Source: Actinomadura alba
Lineage (GTDB): Bacteria > Actinomycetota > Actinomycetes > Streptosporangiales > Streptosporangiaceae
NCBI RefSeq assembly: GCF_014323705.1
Contig: NZ_JABVEC010000023.1
Location: forward strand, 1 to 64,000
Length of the DNA stretch: 64,000 bases
Direction of reading: 5' to 3'
Below the pieces are notes generated by a model. That model was not told where the DNA came from. It ran no database searches and saw only the letters and a list, made by a program, of their open reading frames with translations. Numbering within the stretch: the first letter of the stretch is position 1; every line of letters begins with the position of its first letter. Below, piece by piece: positions 41,856-48,699 of this stretch. The position numbers were made by a program, and so were the translations under genes.

Positions 41856-42604
41856 GCGCGGCCACGGGGGTCACCGACACCGTCACCAGCGGATCGCTCC
41901 TGGTGGCGGTGCCGATCGCCGCACTCGCCGGGCTCGTCTCGTTCCTCTCGCCGTGCGTGCTGCCGCTGGTCCCCGGCTACCTCTCGTACGTCACCGGCCT
42001 GTCCGGCGCCGACCTGGCCCGGCAGCGGCGCGGCCGGCTGCTCGCCGGATCGGTCCTGTTCATCGCCGGCTTCACCGTGGTGTTCGTGAGCGCCGGGCTG
42101 GCGTTCGGCGGGCTGGGCCGATGGCTGCTGGAGTACGCCGACCCGATCACCCGGGTGCTCGGCCTGATCACCATCGTCTTCGGGCTCGCGTTCATGGGCC
42201 TGCTCCCCGGCCTCCAGCGGACGGTGACGTCCAGCCGGCTGCCCACCGCAGGCCTGCTCGGCGCGCCCCTTCTCGGCGTGCTGTTCGGCCTCGGCTGGAC
42301 GCCCTGCATCGGGCCCACGCTGGCCGCGGTGCAGTCGCTGGCGTTCACCGAGGCGAGCGCTGAGCGCGGCGCGGTGCTATCGCTGGCCTACTCGCTCGGG
42401 CTCGGGCTGCCGTTCGTCGGCACGGCGGTCGCCTACCGCAGGGCACTGGGCGCCTTCGGCGTGATCAAGCGGAACTACCGGGTCGTCATGCGCGTCGGCG
42501 GCGGCATGCTCGTCGCGATCGGCGTTCTCCTGGTGACCGGCCTCTGGGGCGAGGTGATGATCTCGCTCAAGGGCTGGATCGGCGGATTCGAGACGGTGAT
42601 CTGA
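41852..42604 (+). CDS. ccdA: Cytochrome c biogenesis transmembrane protein CcdA
   Basis: Carries reducing equivalents from cytosolic thioredoxin across the membrane to ResA-like proteins. The 250-residue protein has six hydrophobic helices and two membrane Cys residues, in FLSPCVLPLVPGY and GLGWTPCIGPTL, the hallmark of CcdA/DsbD-beta proteins. The ATG lies directly after repeat-element copy 2, whose GAGCGAGG may serve as ribosome binding site. The stop overlaps resB (TGATG). Confidence 0.96.
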   Translation: MSAATGVTDTVTSGSLLVAVPIAALAGLVSFLSPCVLPLVPGYLSYVTGLSGADLARQRRGRLLAGSVLFIAGFTVVFVSAGLAFGGLGRWLLEYADPITRVLGLITIVFGLAFMGLLPGLQRTVTSSRLPTAGLLGAPLLGVLFGLGWTPCIGPTLAAVQSLAFTEASAERGAVLSLAYSLGLGLPFVGTAVAYRRALGAFGVIKRNYRVVMRVGGGMLVAIGVLLVTGLWGEVMISLKGWIGGFETVI

Positions 42605-44166
42605 TGGGACCCCTCGGCTGGCTGCGCTGGGGCTGGCGCCAGCTCACCTCCATGCGCACCGCGCTCATCCTGTTGTTCCTGGTGGCGGTGGCGTCCATTC
42701 CGGGGTCGATCCTGCCGCAGCGGGGCATACAGCCGGAGAAGGTCGCCCAGTACTACCAGGACAACGCGACCCGCGCGCGCTGGCTCGACCGGTTCTCGCT
42801 CTTCGACGTCTTCGCCGCGCCCTGGTTCGCCGCGATCTACATCCTGCTGTTCATCTCGCTCGCCGGGTGCGTGATCCCGCGGCTGTGGAAGCACTACCGG
42901 GCCATGCGGGCCCGCCCGCCGGCGGCGCCGCGCCACCTCACCCGGCTTCCGCAGTCGGCGACGTACGAGACCGACGCCACCCCGCAGGAGGCGCTCGACC
43001 GGGCCCGCGAGCTGCTGCGCGGGCGGCGGTTCCGAGTCGATGCCGGCGAGGGGTCGGTCGCCGCGGAGAAGGGCCACCTCGGTGAGACCGGCAACCTGAT
43101 CTTCCATCTGGCCCTGCTGGTGCTGCTGTTCGCGGTCGGGGTCGGCGCGGCCTTCGGTTATCGGGGCAATGTCCTGCTCACCGAGGGCACCGGCTTCTCG
43201 AACACGCTCACGAGCTACGACGCGTTCAAGCCCGGCCGGGAGTTCACCCCGGGCCGGCTGGCGCCGTTCTCCATGACACTCGACGACTTCCAGGCCACCT
43301 ACGTCACTCAGGGGCCCCAGCGCGGCCAGCCCGTTGAGTTCCTGGGCAAGGTGCGCTACCGCACCACGCCGTCGTCGCCGGAGCGGCCCTACGACCTGCG
43401 CGTCAACCACCCGCTGGAGGTCGGCGGCGCCAAGGTCTACCTGCTGGGGCGCGGCTACGCGCCGACCTTCACCGTGCGCGACGGCAAGGGACAGATCGCC
43501 TTCGAGGGGGCGGTGCCGTTCCTGCCGATGGAGCAGCGGACGTTCACCTCCGAGGGCGTCATCAAGGTGCCGGACGCGCAGCCGAAGCAGCTCGGCTTCA
43601 TCGGGGTCTTCTGGCCGACCGCGGTGGCCGACGCGCAGGGTAAGGCGATGTCGGCCTTCCCGGGCGCGGCCAACCCGATGGTCGCCCTCCAGGCCTTCGC
43701 CGGAGACCTCGGCCTCGACTCGGGCACGCCCCAGTCGGTCTACAAGCTGGAGGGCATCCCCGACCGGCTCAAGCCGATGAAGAACGAGGTCAAGCCGCTC
43801 AGGGTGGGCGAGACGCTGACCCTGCCCGACGGCGCGGGCTCGATCACCTTCACCGGCCACAAGGAATGGATCAGCCTCGCCGTCAACGACGACCCGGGCC
43901 GGCTGCCCGCGCTCGCCGCGGCGGTGATCGCGATCCTCGGTATCGCCACCTCCTTCCTGGTGCGCCGCCGCCGCGTATGGGTCCGTGCGCGGGCCGTGGA
44001 GGGTGGGCATACGGTGGTCGAGGTCGGTGGCCTGACACTCGGGAACCCGACGGCCGAGTTCGACGAGATCGTTGAGCGGCTCCGCGAAGACGCGGCCGCC
44101 CGGTCGCGATCATCGGGCGGCGAGGCCGTCCCCGCCGGCACGGCCCCAGAGAAGACGAAGGAGTGA
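42604..44166 (+). CDS. resB: Cytochrome c biogenesis protein ResB
   Basis: One half of the system II cytochrome c synthase that attaches haem to apocytochrome c. The 520-residue protein has membrane helices near residues 17-38, 80-97, 165-185 and 440-460, and a large extracytoplasmic domain between the third and fourth. It overlaps ccdA and precedes ccsB, as is normal. The product name follows from order and topology plus the segment SMRTALILLFLVAVASIPGS. Confidence 0.94.
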   Translation: MGPLGWLRWGWRQLTSMRTALILLFLVAVASIPGSILPQRGIQPEKVAQYYQDNATRARWLDRFSLFDVFAAPWFAAIYILLFISLAGCVIPRLWKHYRAMRARPPAAPRHLTRLPQSATYETDATPQEALDRARELLRGRRFRVDAGEGSVAAEKGHLGETGNLIFHLALLVLLFAVGVGAAFGYRGNVLLTEGTGFSNTLTSYDAFKPGREFTPGRLAPFSMTLDDFQATYVTQGPQRGQPVEFLGKVRYRTTPSSPERPYDLRVNHPLEVGGAKVYLLGRGYAPTFTVRDGKGQIAFEGAVPFLPMEQRTFTSEGVIKVPDAQPKQLGFIGVFWPTAVADAQGKAMSAFPGAANPMVALQAFAGDLGLDSGTPQSVYKLEGIPDRLKPMKNEVKPLRVGETLTLPDGAGSITFTGHKEWISLAVNDDPGRLPALAAAVIAILGIATSFLVRRRRVWVRARAVEGGHTVVEVGGLTLGNPTAEFDEIVERLREDAAARSRSSGGEAVPAGTAPEKTKE

Positions 44167-44171
44167 CGAGC

Positions 44172-45131
44172 ATGGTCGACACTGAGCTCGCTAACCTGAG
44201 CAACCAGCTCATGCTGGGCGCCGTGCTCATGTACGTCGTCGCAATGTTCGGTTATGCGGCCGACCTCGCCTTCGGGCACCGGCGAAGAGCGGCCGCCGAA
44301 CAGGCACCGGCCAAGGCGAAGGTCCTCGTCGGCGCGGGCGGATCCGAGCCGGAAGCCGTGACCCCCGGCGGTGCGGCGGACACCGGTGACGACGAAGCCT
44401 CCCTCAGGCGCGAGGTCGACTGGCGCCGGTTCGGCGTCCTGCTCAGCGTCCTCGGCTGGGGCCTGCACCTCGGTGCGCTCGTCACCCGCGGCGTGGCGGC
44501 GGAGCGCTGGCCCTGGGGCAACATGTACGAGTTCATGGTCGCCATCACGTTCGCCGCCGTGACCGCCTACCTCGTGCTGCTCTTCCGCCAGCGGATCGAG
44601 TTCCTCGGCGCCTTCGTCATGCTCTTCGCCGTGGTCTCGCTCGGCATCGCCACGCTCTGGCTCTACACCGACGTCGGCCCGCTGGTGCCCGCGCTGAAGT
44701 CGTACTGGATCGCCATCCACGTGACCGCCGCGATCATCGCGACCGGTGCCTTCACGGTCGCTGGGCTCTCGACCATCCTCTATCTCGTGACCTCGCGCGG
44801 CGTGACCGGAAACGGCCGGTTGCCCGCGCCCGAGACGCTCGACCGCCTCGCCCACCGCGTGACCATGTTCTCGTTCCCGATCTGGACGTTCGCCATCATC
44901 GCGGGTGCGATCTGGGCCGACGAGGCATGGGGTCGCTACTGGAACTGGGACCCCAAGGAGATCTGGTCGTTCGTCACCTGGGTCGTCTACGCGGGCTACC
45001 TGCACGCACGCGCCACTGCGGGCTGGAAGGGCCGCAAGGCCGCGATCGTCTCACTCGTCGCCTACGGCTGCCTGCTGTTCAACTTCTTCGGCGTCAACTA
45101 CATGTTCTCGGGCCTGCACAGCTACGCGTGA
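44172..45131 (+). CDS. ccsB: Cytochrome c biogenesis protein CcsB (CcsA-type haem handling)
   Basis: Second half of the system II synthase. The 319-residue protein contains the WWD-type haem-binding motif WGRYWNWDPKEIWSF, flanked by conserved His (HVTAAIIATG, LHSYA) and about eight membrane helices. ATG 44172 is preferred because GAAGGAG sits 8 nt upstream. Its N-terminal cytosolic loop (residues 30-80) is low-complexity. Tandem hairpins follow the stop. Confidence 0.95.
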   Translation: MVDTELANLSNQLMLGAVLMYVVAMFGYAADLAFGHRRRAAAEQAPAKAKVLVGAGGSEPEAVTPGGAADTGDDEASLRREVDWRRFGVLLSVLGWGLHLGALVTRGVAAERWPWGNMYEFMVAITFAAVTAYLVLLFRQRIEFLGAFVMLFAVVSLGIATLWLYTDVGPLVPALKSYWIAIHVTAAIIATGAFTVAGLSTILYLVTSRGVTGNGRLPAPETLDRLAHRVTMFSFPIWTFAIIAGAIWADEAWGRYWNWDPKEIWSFVTWVVYAGYLHARATAGWKGRKAAIVSLVAYGCLLFNFFGVNYMFSGLHSYA

Positions 45132-45138
45132 CATTTGC

Positions 45139-45178
45139 CGCGCCTCCGGCGCGCCCGCTCGCGCCCGCTCGCGGGCGC
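45139..45178 (+). terminator. Tandem GC hairpins after ccsB
   Basis: First hairpin CGCGCC-TCC-GGCGCG (45139-45153); second GCGCCCG-CTCG-CGGGCGC (45161-45178) followed by TTC. Together they probably end the cytochrome c operon. Confidence 0.65.
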
Positions 45179-45234
45179 TTCAGCAGGTCTGATAAATGGG
45201 GCCCGTAGGTGCCAGGGCTCTGAAGAGGCCGCGA

Positions 45235-45348
45235 GGGGCGCCGCGCTGTCTGGACTGAGGAGCGAGCGAGTGCGAGGAACGAGCGCTCGGGAGCGACGAG
45301 GGAAGACAGCGCGTCAAGAGCGCCCCGAGCCGCCGAGCGGAGCGAGGC
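45235..45348 (+). repeat. Dispersed structured repeat element, copy 3
   Basis: Outer stem GGGGCGC (45235-45241) with GCGCCCC (45320-45326); perfect inner stem CGCGCTGTCT (45242-45251) with AGACAGCGCG (45304-45313); 6-nt 3' bulge TCAAGA; apical hairpin CGAGTGC with GCGCTCG around GAGGAACGA; 22-bp tail 45327-45348. It lacks an obvious left direct repeat. The tail ends 2 bp from the stop codon of the convergent gene at 45351. Confidence 0.85.
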
Positions 45349-45350
45349 AG

Positions 45351-45656
45351 TTAAACACCGTCGTCGCCGTGGATGTGACGGTCGAGGTTGCGGAGGAAGT
45401 CGGGGTCGTCGTCCGGGCCGCGGGGGAGGTCGTGCTGATCGGGGCTCGGGGGGGAGCCGGCCCAGGCCTCGGTGACCTGCTTGGGGCGGCCGAAGAGCGT
45501 CCAGAGGAGGGCGCCGATCCAGAACCCGAGTAGAACGATCAAGAACCAGCCGAACTTGGGCAGGAGCCGCACGGCCGCCTCATCCGTGGTCAGCACGTCG
45601 AACAGGCAGAAGAGCCAGACACCGAGTGCGATCAGGGCGAGGAGGACATAGAACAT
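45351..45656 (-). CDS. PLDc_N-domain small membrane protein
   Basis: A 101-residue protein with two membrane helices (MFYVLLALIALGVWLFCLFD; FGWFLIVLLGFWIGALLW) in the layout of the phospholipase-D-nuclease N-terminal (PLDc_N) family, then a polar, Asp-rich tail. Longer in-frame sequence upstream of ATG 45656 is not convincing. Function is unknown. It converges on the cytochrome c operon, with repeat copy 3 filling most of the space. Confidence 0.82.
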   Translation of the reverse strand: MFYVLLALIALGVWLFCLFDVLTTDEAAVRLLPKFGWFLIVLLGFWIGALLWTLFGRPKQVTEAWAGSPPSPDQHDLPRGPDDDPDFLRNLDRHIHGDDGV

Positions 45657-45747
45657 GCCCGCAGCGTAACCCCTTCTTGATGAGGATGACGTCAAGTCAG
45701 GTTCGGCCTTACCCTGCCAGAAGCGACAGCGTGGACAGGGGAGTGCG

Positions 45748-46623
45748 ATGCGATATTGGGGCACACACCGCAAGTCCCGAGATGCACGAGACGCGGCGTT
45801 CGCCGCGTCTCCCACCGAGCACAAATCGGATCACAAACCCGAGCACAGGGCCACGAGGCCACGGCGCACCCAGCCCCGCGACGCGCTCGGCCGCTTCCGC
45901 AAGGCCGGCCGCGATGACAGGTACGCGGTCGAGACGGTGGAGCGCCGCCCGACCTGGCGCGACTTCGAACTACGCGACGAGCCGGCCCGCACCCGCCCAC
46001 ACCCGCCGGACGCCCCGGTACGGCCGGACGGCCGCCGGCACTGTGGCTCGCTGGAGAGCATCATCTACCGGCAGTGGGACGCTCGTGAGGACATGCCGTC
46101 ACCCGACGTGGTCCGGGCCATCGACAGCCTGGCGTCGCTGCCGGAGCCGCTGAAGGAGAAGCTGGTCGAGGGGGTCGACGGCATCTACGTCGGACCCGGC
46201 GGGGTACCCGACCTTGACGACATGGCCCACCTCAAGGGGCGTCCGCTGCCGTCGGGCCGGGCCACCTGGGACATCTGCGCCGGCGCGTACGGCGACCGCA
46301 AGATCATCGTTGGTGATCAGCCGTCGCCCACCCCGGACGTCATGATGCACGAGGTCGGGCACGCCTTGGACGATATCGACGGGGGCGAGACAGGCTGGCA
46401 GTCCGACAGCGCCGAGTTCCGAGCGCTGTACGCCGAGTGCCTTCCGCACCTGGCCAGCGATTTCCATCTGCAGCCGAACGACCTGGGGCGCCGGGAGTTC
46501 TTCGCGGACGCGTTCGCGGCGATCGGCGCGCAGCAGCGCCCGGCTCTGGTGGACATGCTGGGCGGCAACATCCGGACGGCGCTCAACGTGATGCTCTTCT
46601 TCAACCGCCGGTACGGAATGTAG
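45748..46623 (+). CDS. Putative zinc metalloprotease (HExxH, lethal-factor-like)
   Basis: A 291-residue protein with a basic, disordered N-terminal third (His/Arg/Asp-rich, to about 95) and a C-terminal domain containing H201-E202-V-G-H205 in MMHEVGHALDDIDGG and a probable third ligand E250 in REFFADAFAAIG. This arrangement (HExxH plus a downstream E-x2-A-D-A-F) resembles the ATLF/Pro-Pro endopeptidase zincins found in toxins and phage proteins. No signal peptide is seen. The ATG has an AGGGGAG site. A small gene follows after 11 bp. A polymorphic-toxin-like or protein-processing role is possible; neither is shown. Confidence 0.78.
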   Translation: MRYWGTHRKSRDARDAAFAASPTEHKSDHKPEHRATRPRRTQPRDALGRFRKAGRDDRYAVETVERRPTWRDFELRDEPARTRPHPPDAPVRPDGRRHCGSLESIIYRQWDAREDMPSPDVVRAIDSLASLPEPLKEKLVEGVDGIYVGPGGVPDLDDMAHLKGRPLPSGRATWDICAGAYGDRKIIVGDQPSPTPDVMMHEVGHALDDIDGGETGWQSDSAEFRALYAECLPHLASDFHLQPNDLGRREFFADAFAAIGAQQRPALVDMLGGNIRTALNVMLFFNRRYGM

Positions 46624-46634
46624 GTGACCCCAGC

Positions 46635-46895
46635 ATGTATGTGATAAGGCTCCCCAACGGGAACCTGCGGGTGCCCCATAGCGCCGTTCTGGAACGGGGG
46701 GCGGGTGACGAGGCCGGGCAGGTCATCGGCCAGGCGTATGTGGAAATCGGTCCCGATGACCCGGACTACGAGCGGCTCGCCGGGCAGGCGCTCACCGTGG
46801 AAGAACTGGAGCACAGGCGGCGTCAGTGGCGGGATGGCGACGAGGCGCTGCTCCAACAGTTCGAGGAGTGGAAGGCCCAGCGGAATGACGACTGA
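46635..46895 (+). CDS. Small partner protein of the putative metalloprotease
   Basis: An 86-residue soluble protein beginning MYVIRLPNGNLRVPHSAVLE, with a beta-rich first half (IGQAYVEIGPDDPDYERL) and a charged helical C-terminus (EELEHRRRQWRDGDEALLQQFEEW, about residues 57-80). It starts 11 bp after the protease gene with AGGTGA upstream, so the two are co-transcribed. It may be an inhibitor, chaperone or adaptor for the protease; the family is not one I can name. Confidence 0.75.
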   Translation: MYVIRLPNGNLRVPHSAVLERGAGDEAGQVIGQAYVEIGPDDPDYERLAGQALTVEELEHRRRQWRDGDEALLQQFEEWKAQRNDD

Positions 46896-46955
46896 TGTCG
46901 TCTGGTCCGCAAGTGCTGCGCGAGGGGGGTTCTGCGCGAGGCGGACCCAGACGAC

Positions 46956-47159
46956 TCAGCGACTCAGGTGCTCCGCGACCGGCTCTTCGCCGCGCAGTAG
47001 TGCGTGCACTTCGGACTCCCGGAAACGCCGGTGCCCGCCCGGAGTGCGTATGCTGCTGATCCGGCCGGCTGCGGCCCATCGGGTCACGGTCTTAGGGTCG
47101 ACCCGGAAGAGCGCAGCCACCTCTCCGGGGGTCAGCAGGCGCTCGCTCGTGCTTTCCAC
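46956..47159 (-). CDS. bldC: Developmental transcriptional regulator BldC
   Basis: A 67-residue MerR-like DNA-binding protein nearly identical in character to Streptomyces BldC: LLTPGEVAALFRVDPKTVTRW, then AGRISSIRTPGGHRRFRESEVHALL. BldC binds direct repeats cooperatively and delays development. The GTG start has GGGGGAGAG upstream. A 400-bp intergenic region precedes it. This is the better BldC orthologue of the two small helix-turn-helix genes in the window. Confidence 0.94.
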   Translation of the reverse strand: MESTSERLLTPGEVAALFRVDPKTVTRWAAAGRISSIRTPGGHRRFRESEVHALLRGEEPVAEHLSR

Positions 47160-47566
47160 GTTTCTCTCCCCCTTTGTCCCGCTCTCGGTGCGGGTGGACT
47201 GTTTCTAAGTGTGCCGGGTCAAGACCGATTTCTCCCTTGTTTTCGGAAAACATCACGGTGTGTAGTTGCGTGACCAGGAGAAATAACTCGAAGTAAATAT
47301 GGTATATCGCTCAGAGGACACGATGATCTCCGTGTACCCGCCGTGTAACCGTTGGGACAACCAGTTACCGGCGAGTTGTGGACGACCGCTTAGGCTTCGG
47401 TGTCTGAGCAAGTGACCGTAGCGGAGATTGCGGACGCACCATGCCGATTGGGCGTTGTCGCTGTGGAAGCGTCGTCGAGTCGTCCGGTCGGTTCGCCTCG
47501 CAGGCACTCGTCGATTCCCGGGGCGGGTGCCGTTCCATCCCGCGCCCGGCATAACCTGAAGGTGTC
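47160..47566. other. 407-bp intergenic region upstream of bldC
   Basis: No convincing gene. The region is less GC-rich than the rest, especially 47230-47310 (runs such as AAATATGGTATATC), and must hold the bldC promoter on the minus strand and the DUF4229 gene promoter on the plus strand. One palindrome is described separately. Short open frames here are not supported by ribosome binding sites or domains. Confidence 0.6.
47238..47252. promoter_or_regulatory. Palindrome in the bldC upstream region
   Basis: TGTTTTCGGAAAACA, perfect 7-bp arms around one base, about 80 bp upstream of the bldC start. A/T-rich palindromes are rare in this genome, so a regulator site is plausible; the factor is unknown. 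Confidence 0.4.
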
Positions 47567-47812
47567 ATGCGATCCGTACTCGCCTATTCCGCCGCTCGGG
47601 CGGTCCTCTTCCTCGTGACCGCGGGGGTCCTCTACCTCCTCGGGGCGCGCGGCCTGCTCCTGCTCGCACTGGCCGTGCTGGTCAGCGGGCTGGTCAGCTT
47701 CGTCCTGCTGGCACGCCGGCGCGACGCCATGTCGGCCGTGGTGTCGGAGAACATCCGTGACAAGCGCCGCAGATTCGAAGAGGCGAGATCCCGCGAGGAC
47801 GGGCCTGAGTGA
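47567..47812 (+). CDS. DUF4229 family membrane protein
   Basis: An 81-residue protein with two membrane helices (AARAVLFLVTAGVLYLLG; LLLLALAVLVSGLVSFVLL) and a charged C-terminal tail (RDKRRRFEEARSRED), matching the DUF4229 pattern. Such genes lie near menaquinone genes in several actinobacteria. The ATG has GAAGGTG upstream. Function is unknown. menG begins 34 bp downstream. Confidence 0.82.
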   Translation: MRSVLAYSAARAVLFLVTAGVLYLLGARGLLLLALAVLVSGLVSFVLLARRRDAMSAVVSENIRDKRRRFEEARSREDGPE

Positions 47813-47834
47813 TCCCGGCGGACGGCCGCCCGCC

Positions 47835-47840
47835 TAGGCT
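47835..47840 (+). promoter_or_regulatory. -10 element of menG (leaderless type)
   Basis: TAGGCT followed by GGCGGC and the ATG at 47847. Confidence 0.45.
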
Positions 47841-47846
47841 GGCGGC

Positions 47847-48560
47847 ATGACCCGCGCTTCCCTCGACAAGCAGCCCTCCGACGTCGCGGCGATGTTCGAC
47901 CGCACCGCAGAGCGCTACGACCTGCTCAACAGCCTGATGACGGCCGGGCAGGACCGTCGGTGGCGGGGACTCGTCCGCAAGGCCGTCGACGCTCGCCCCG
48001 GCGAGCTGATCCTCGACCTGGCCGGCGGTACCGGCACCTCGTCGGTGCCCTTCGTGGCCGCCGGCGCCCGCTGCGTCACGTGCGACTTCTCGCTCGGCAT
48101 GCTGCGCGTCGGCGCCCGCAGGAACAGCGCCGTCCGGTCCACCGGGCGGCTCGGCTTCGTCGCCGGCGACGCGCTGCGCCTGCCGTTCGCCGATGACTCC
48201 TTCGACGCCGTGACGATCTCTTTCGGTCTGCGCAACGTCGCCGACACAGGTCAGGCCCTGCGCGAGATGCTGCGGGTCACCCGGCCGGGTGGACGGCTGG
48301 TGGTCTGCGAGGTCAGCCGTCCGCCGAACGCGCTGCTCGCATTCGGCCACCGGCTGCACCTGAAGTACGGCCTGCCGCTGCTGGCGAAGGCCAGTTCCAA
48401 CCCCGACTCCTACACCTATCTGGCCGAGTCGACGCTGGCCTGGCCGAACCAGGCCGCGCTGGCGGGGCGGCTGCGCGAGGAGGGCTGGGACGCGGTGCGC
48501 TGGCGCAATCTGTCCCTCGGCGTCGTGGCCCTTCACCATGGCCGCAAACCGGCTCAGTGA
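47847..48560 (+). CDS. menG: Demethylmenaquinone methyltransferase MenG (UbiE family)
   Basis: Last methylation step of menaquinone synthesis. The 237-residue protein shows the UbiE signatures FDRTAERYDLLNSLMTAGQDRRWR near the start, the SAM motif ILDLAGGTGTSSVP and FADDSFDAVTISFGLRNVAD. Its product feeds the MenJ-like reductase and NADH dehydrogenase encoded just downstream. Confidence 0.94.
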   Translation: MTRASLDKQPSDVAAMFDRTAERYDLLNSLMTAGQDRRWRGLVRKAVDARPGELILDLAGGTGTSSVPFVAAGARCVTCDFSLGMLRVGARRNSAVRSTGRLGFVAGDALRLPFADDSFDAVTISFGLRNVADTGQALREMLRVTRPGGRLVVCEVSRPPNALLAFGHRLHLKYGLPLLAKASSNPDSYTYLAESTLAWPNQAALAGRLREEGWDAVRWRNLSLGVVALHHGRKPAQ

Positions 48561-48654
48561 TCACACGTAGCTCGGTGATTCACAGCGTGATCGCGTAGTA
48601 AGGACTCGCGTACGCGTCACGGCGCAGGCAGGAGTAGGCTCCATAACAAAGTAT

Positions 48655-48672
48655 TTGTGAAGCCCTTCACAA
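48655..48672. promoter_or_regulatory. Perfect Rex operator upstream of menJ and nuo
   Basis: TTGTGAAGCCCTTCACAA matches the Rex consensus TTGTGAA-N4-TTCACAA at all 14 defined positions. It lies 28 bp before the menJ-like GTG and just downstream of a possible -10 (CATAAC, about 48641-48646), a repressing position. nuo is a known Rex target in Streptomyces. Confidence 0.88.
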
Positions 48673-48699
48673 GCGAACGAGCGGAACAAGAGGACGAAA

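Larger units (their letters stand above)
41709..41860 (+). repeat. 27-bp direct repeats flanking repeat-element copy 2
   Basis: Identical 27-bp sequences at 41709-41735 and 41834-41860, offset 125 bp. They share the core GCCGAGCGGAGCGAGGC and also the following bases CATGAGCGCG, which in the second copy are the start of ccdA. The first copy therefore carries a duplicate of the ccdA start region. Confidence 0.85.

Noticed and set aside
45135..45533. Plus-strand frame running through repeat copy 3 into the PLDc_N gene
   Set aside because: The part beyond the repeat is antisense to the PLDc_N gene and the rest is repeat translation (EPPSGARQ). No ribosome binding site.
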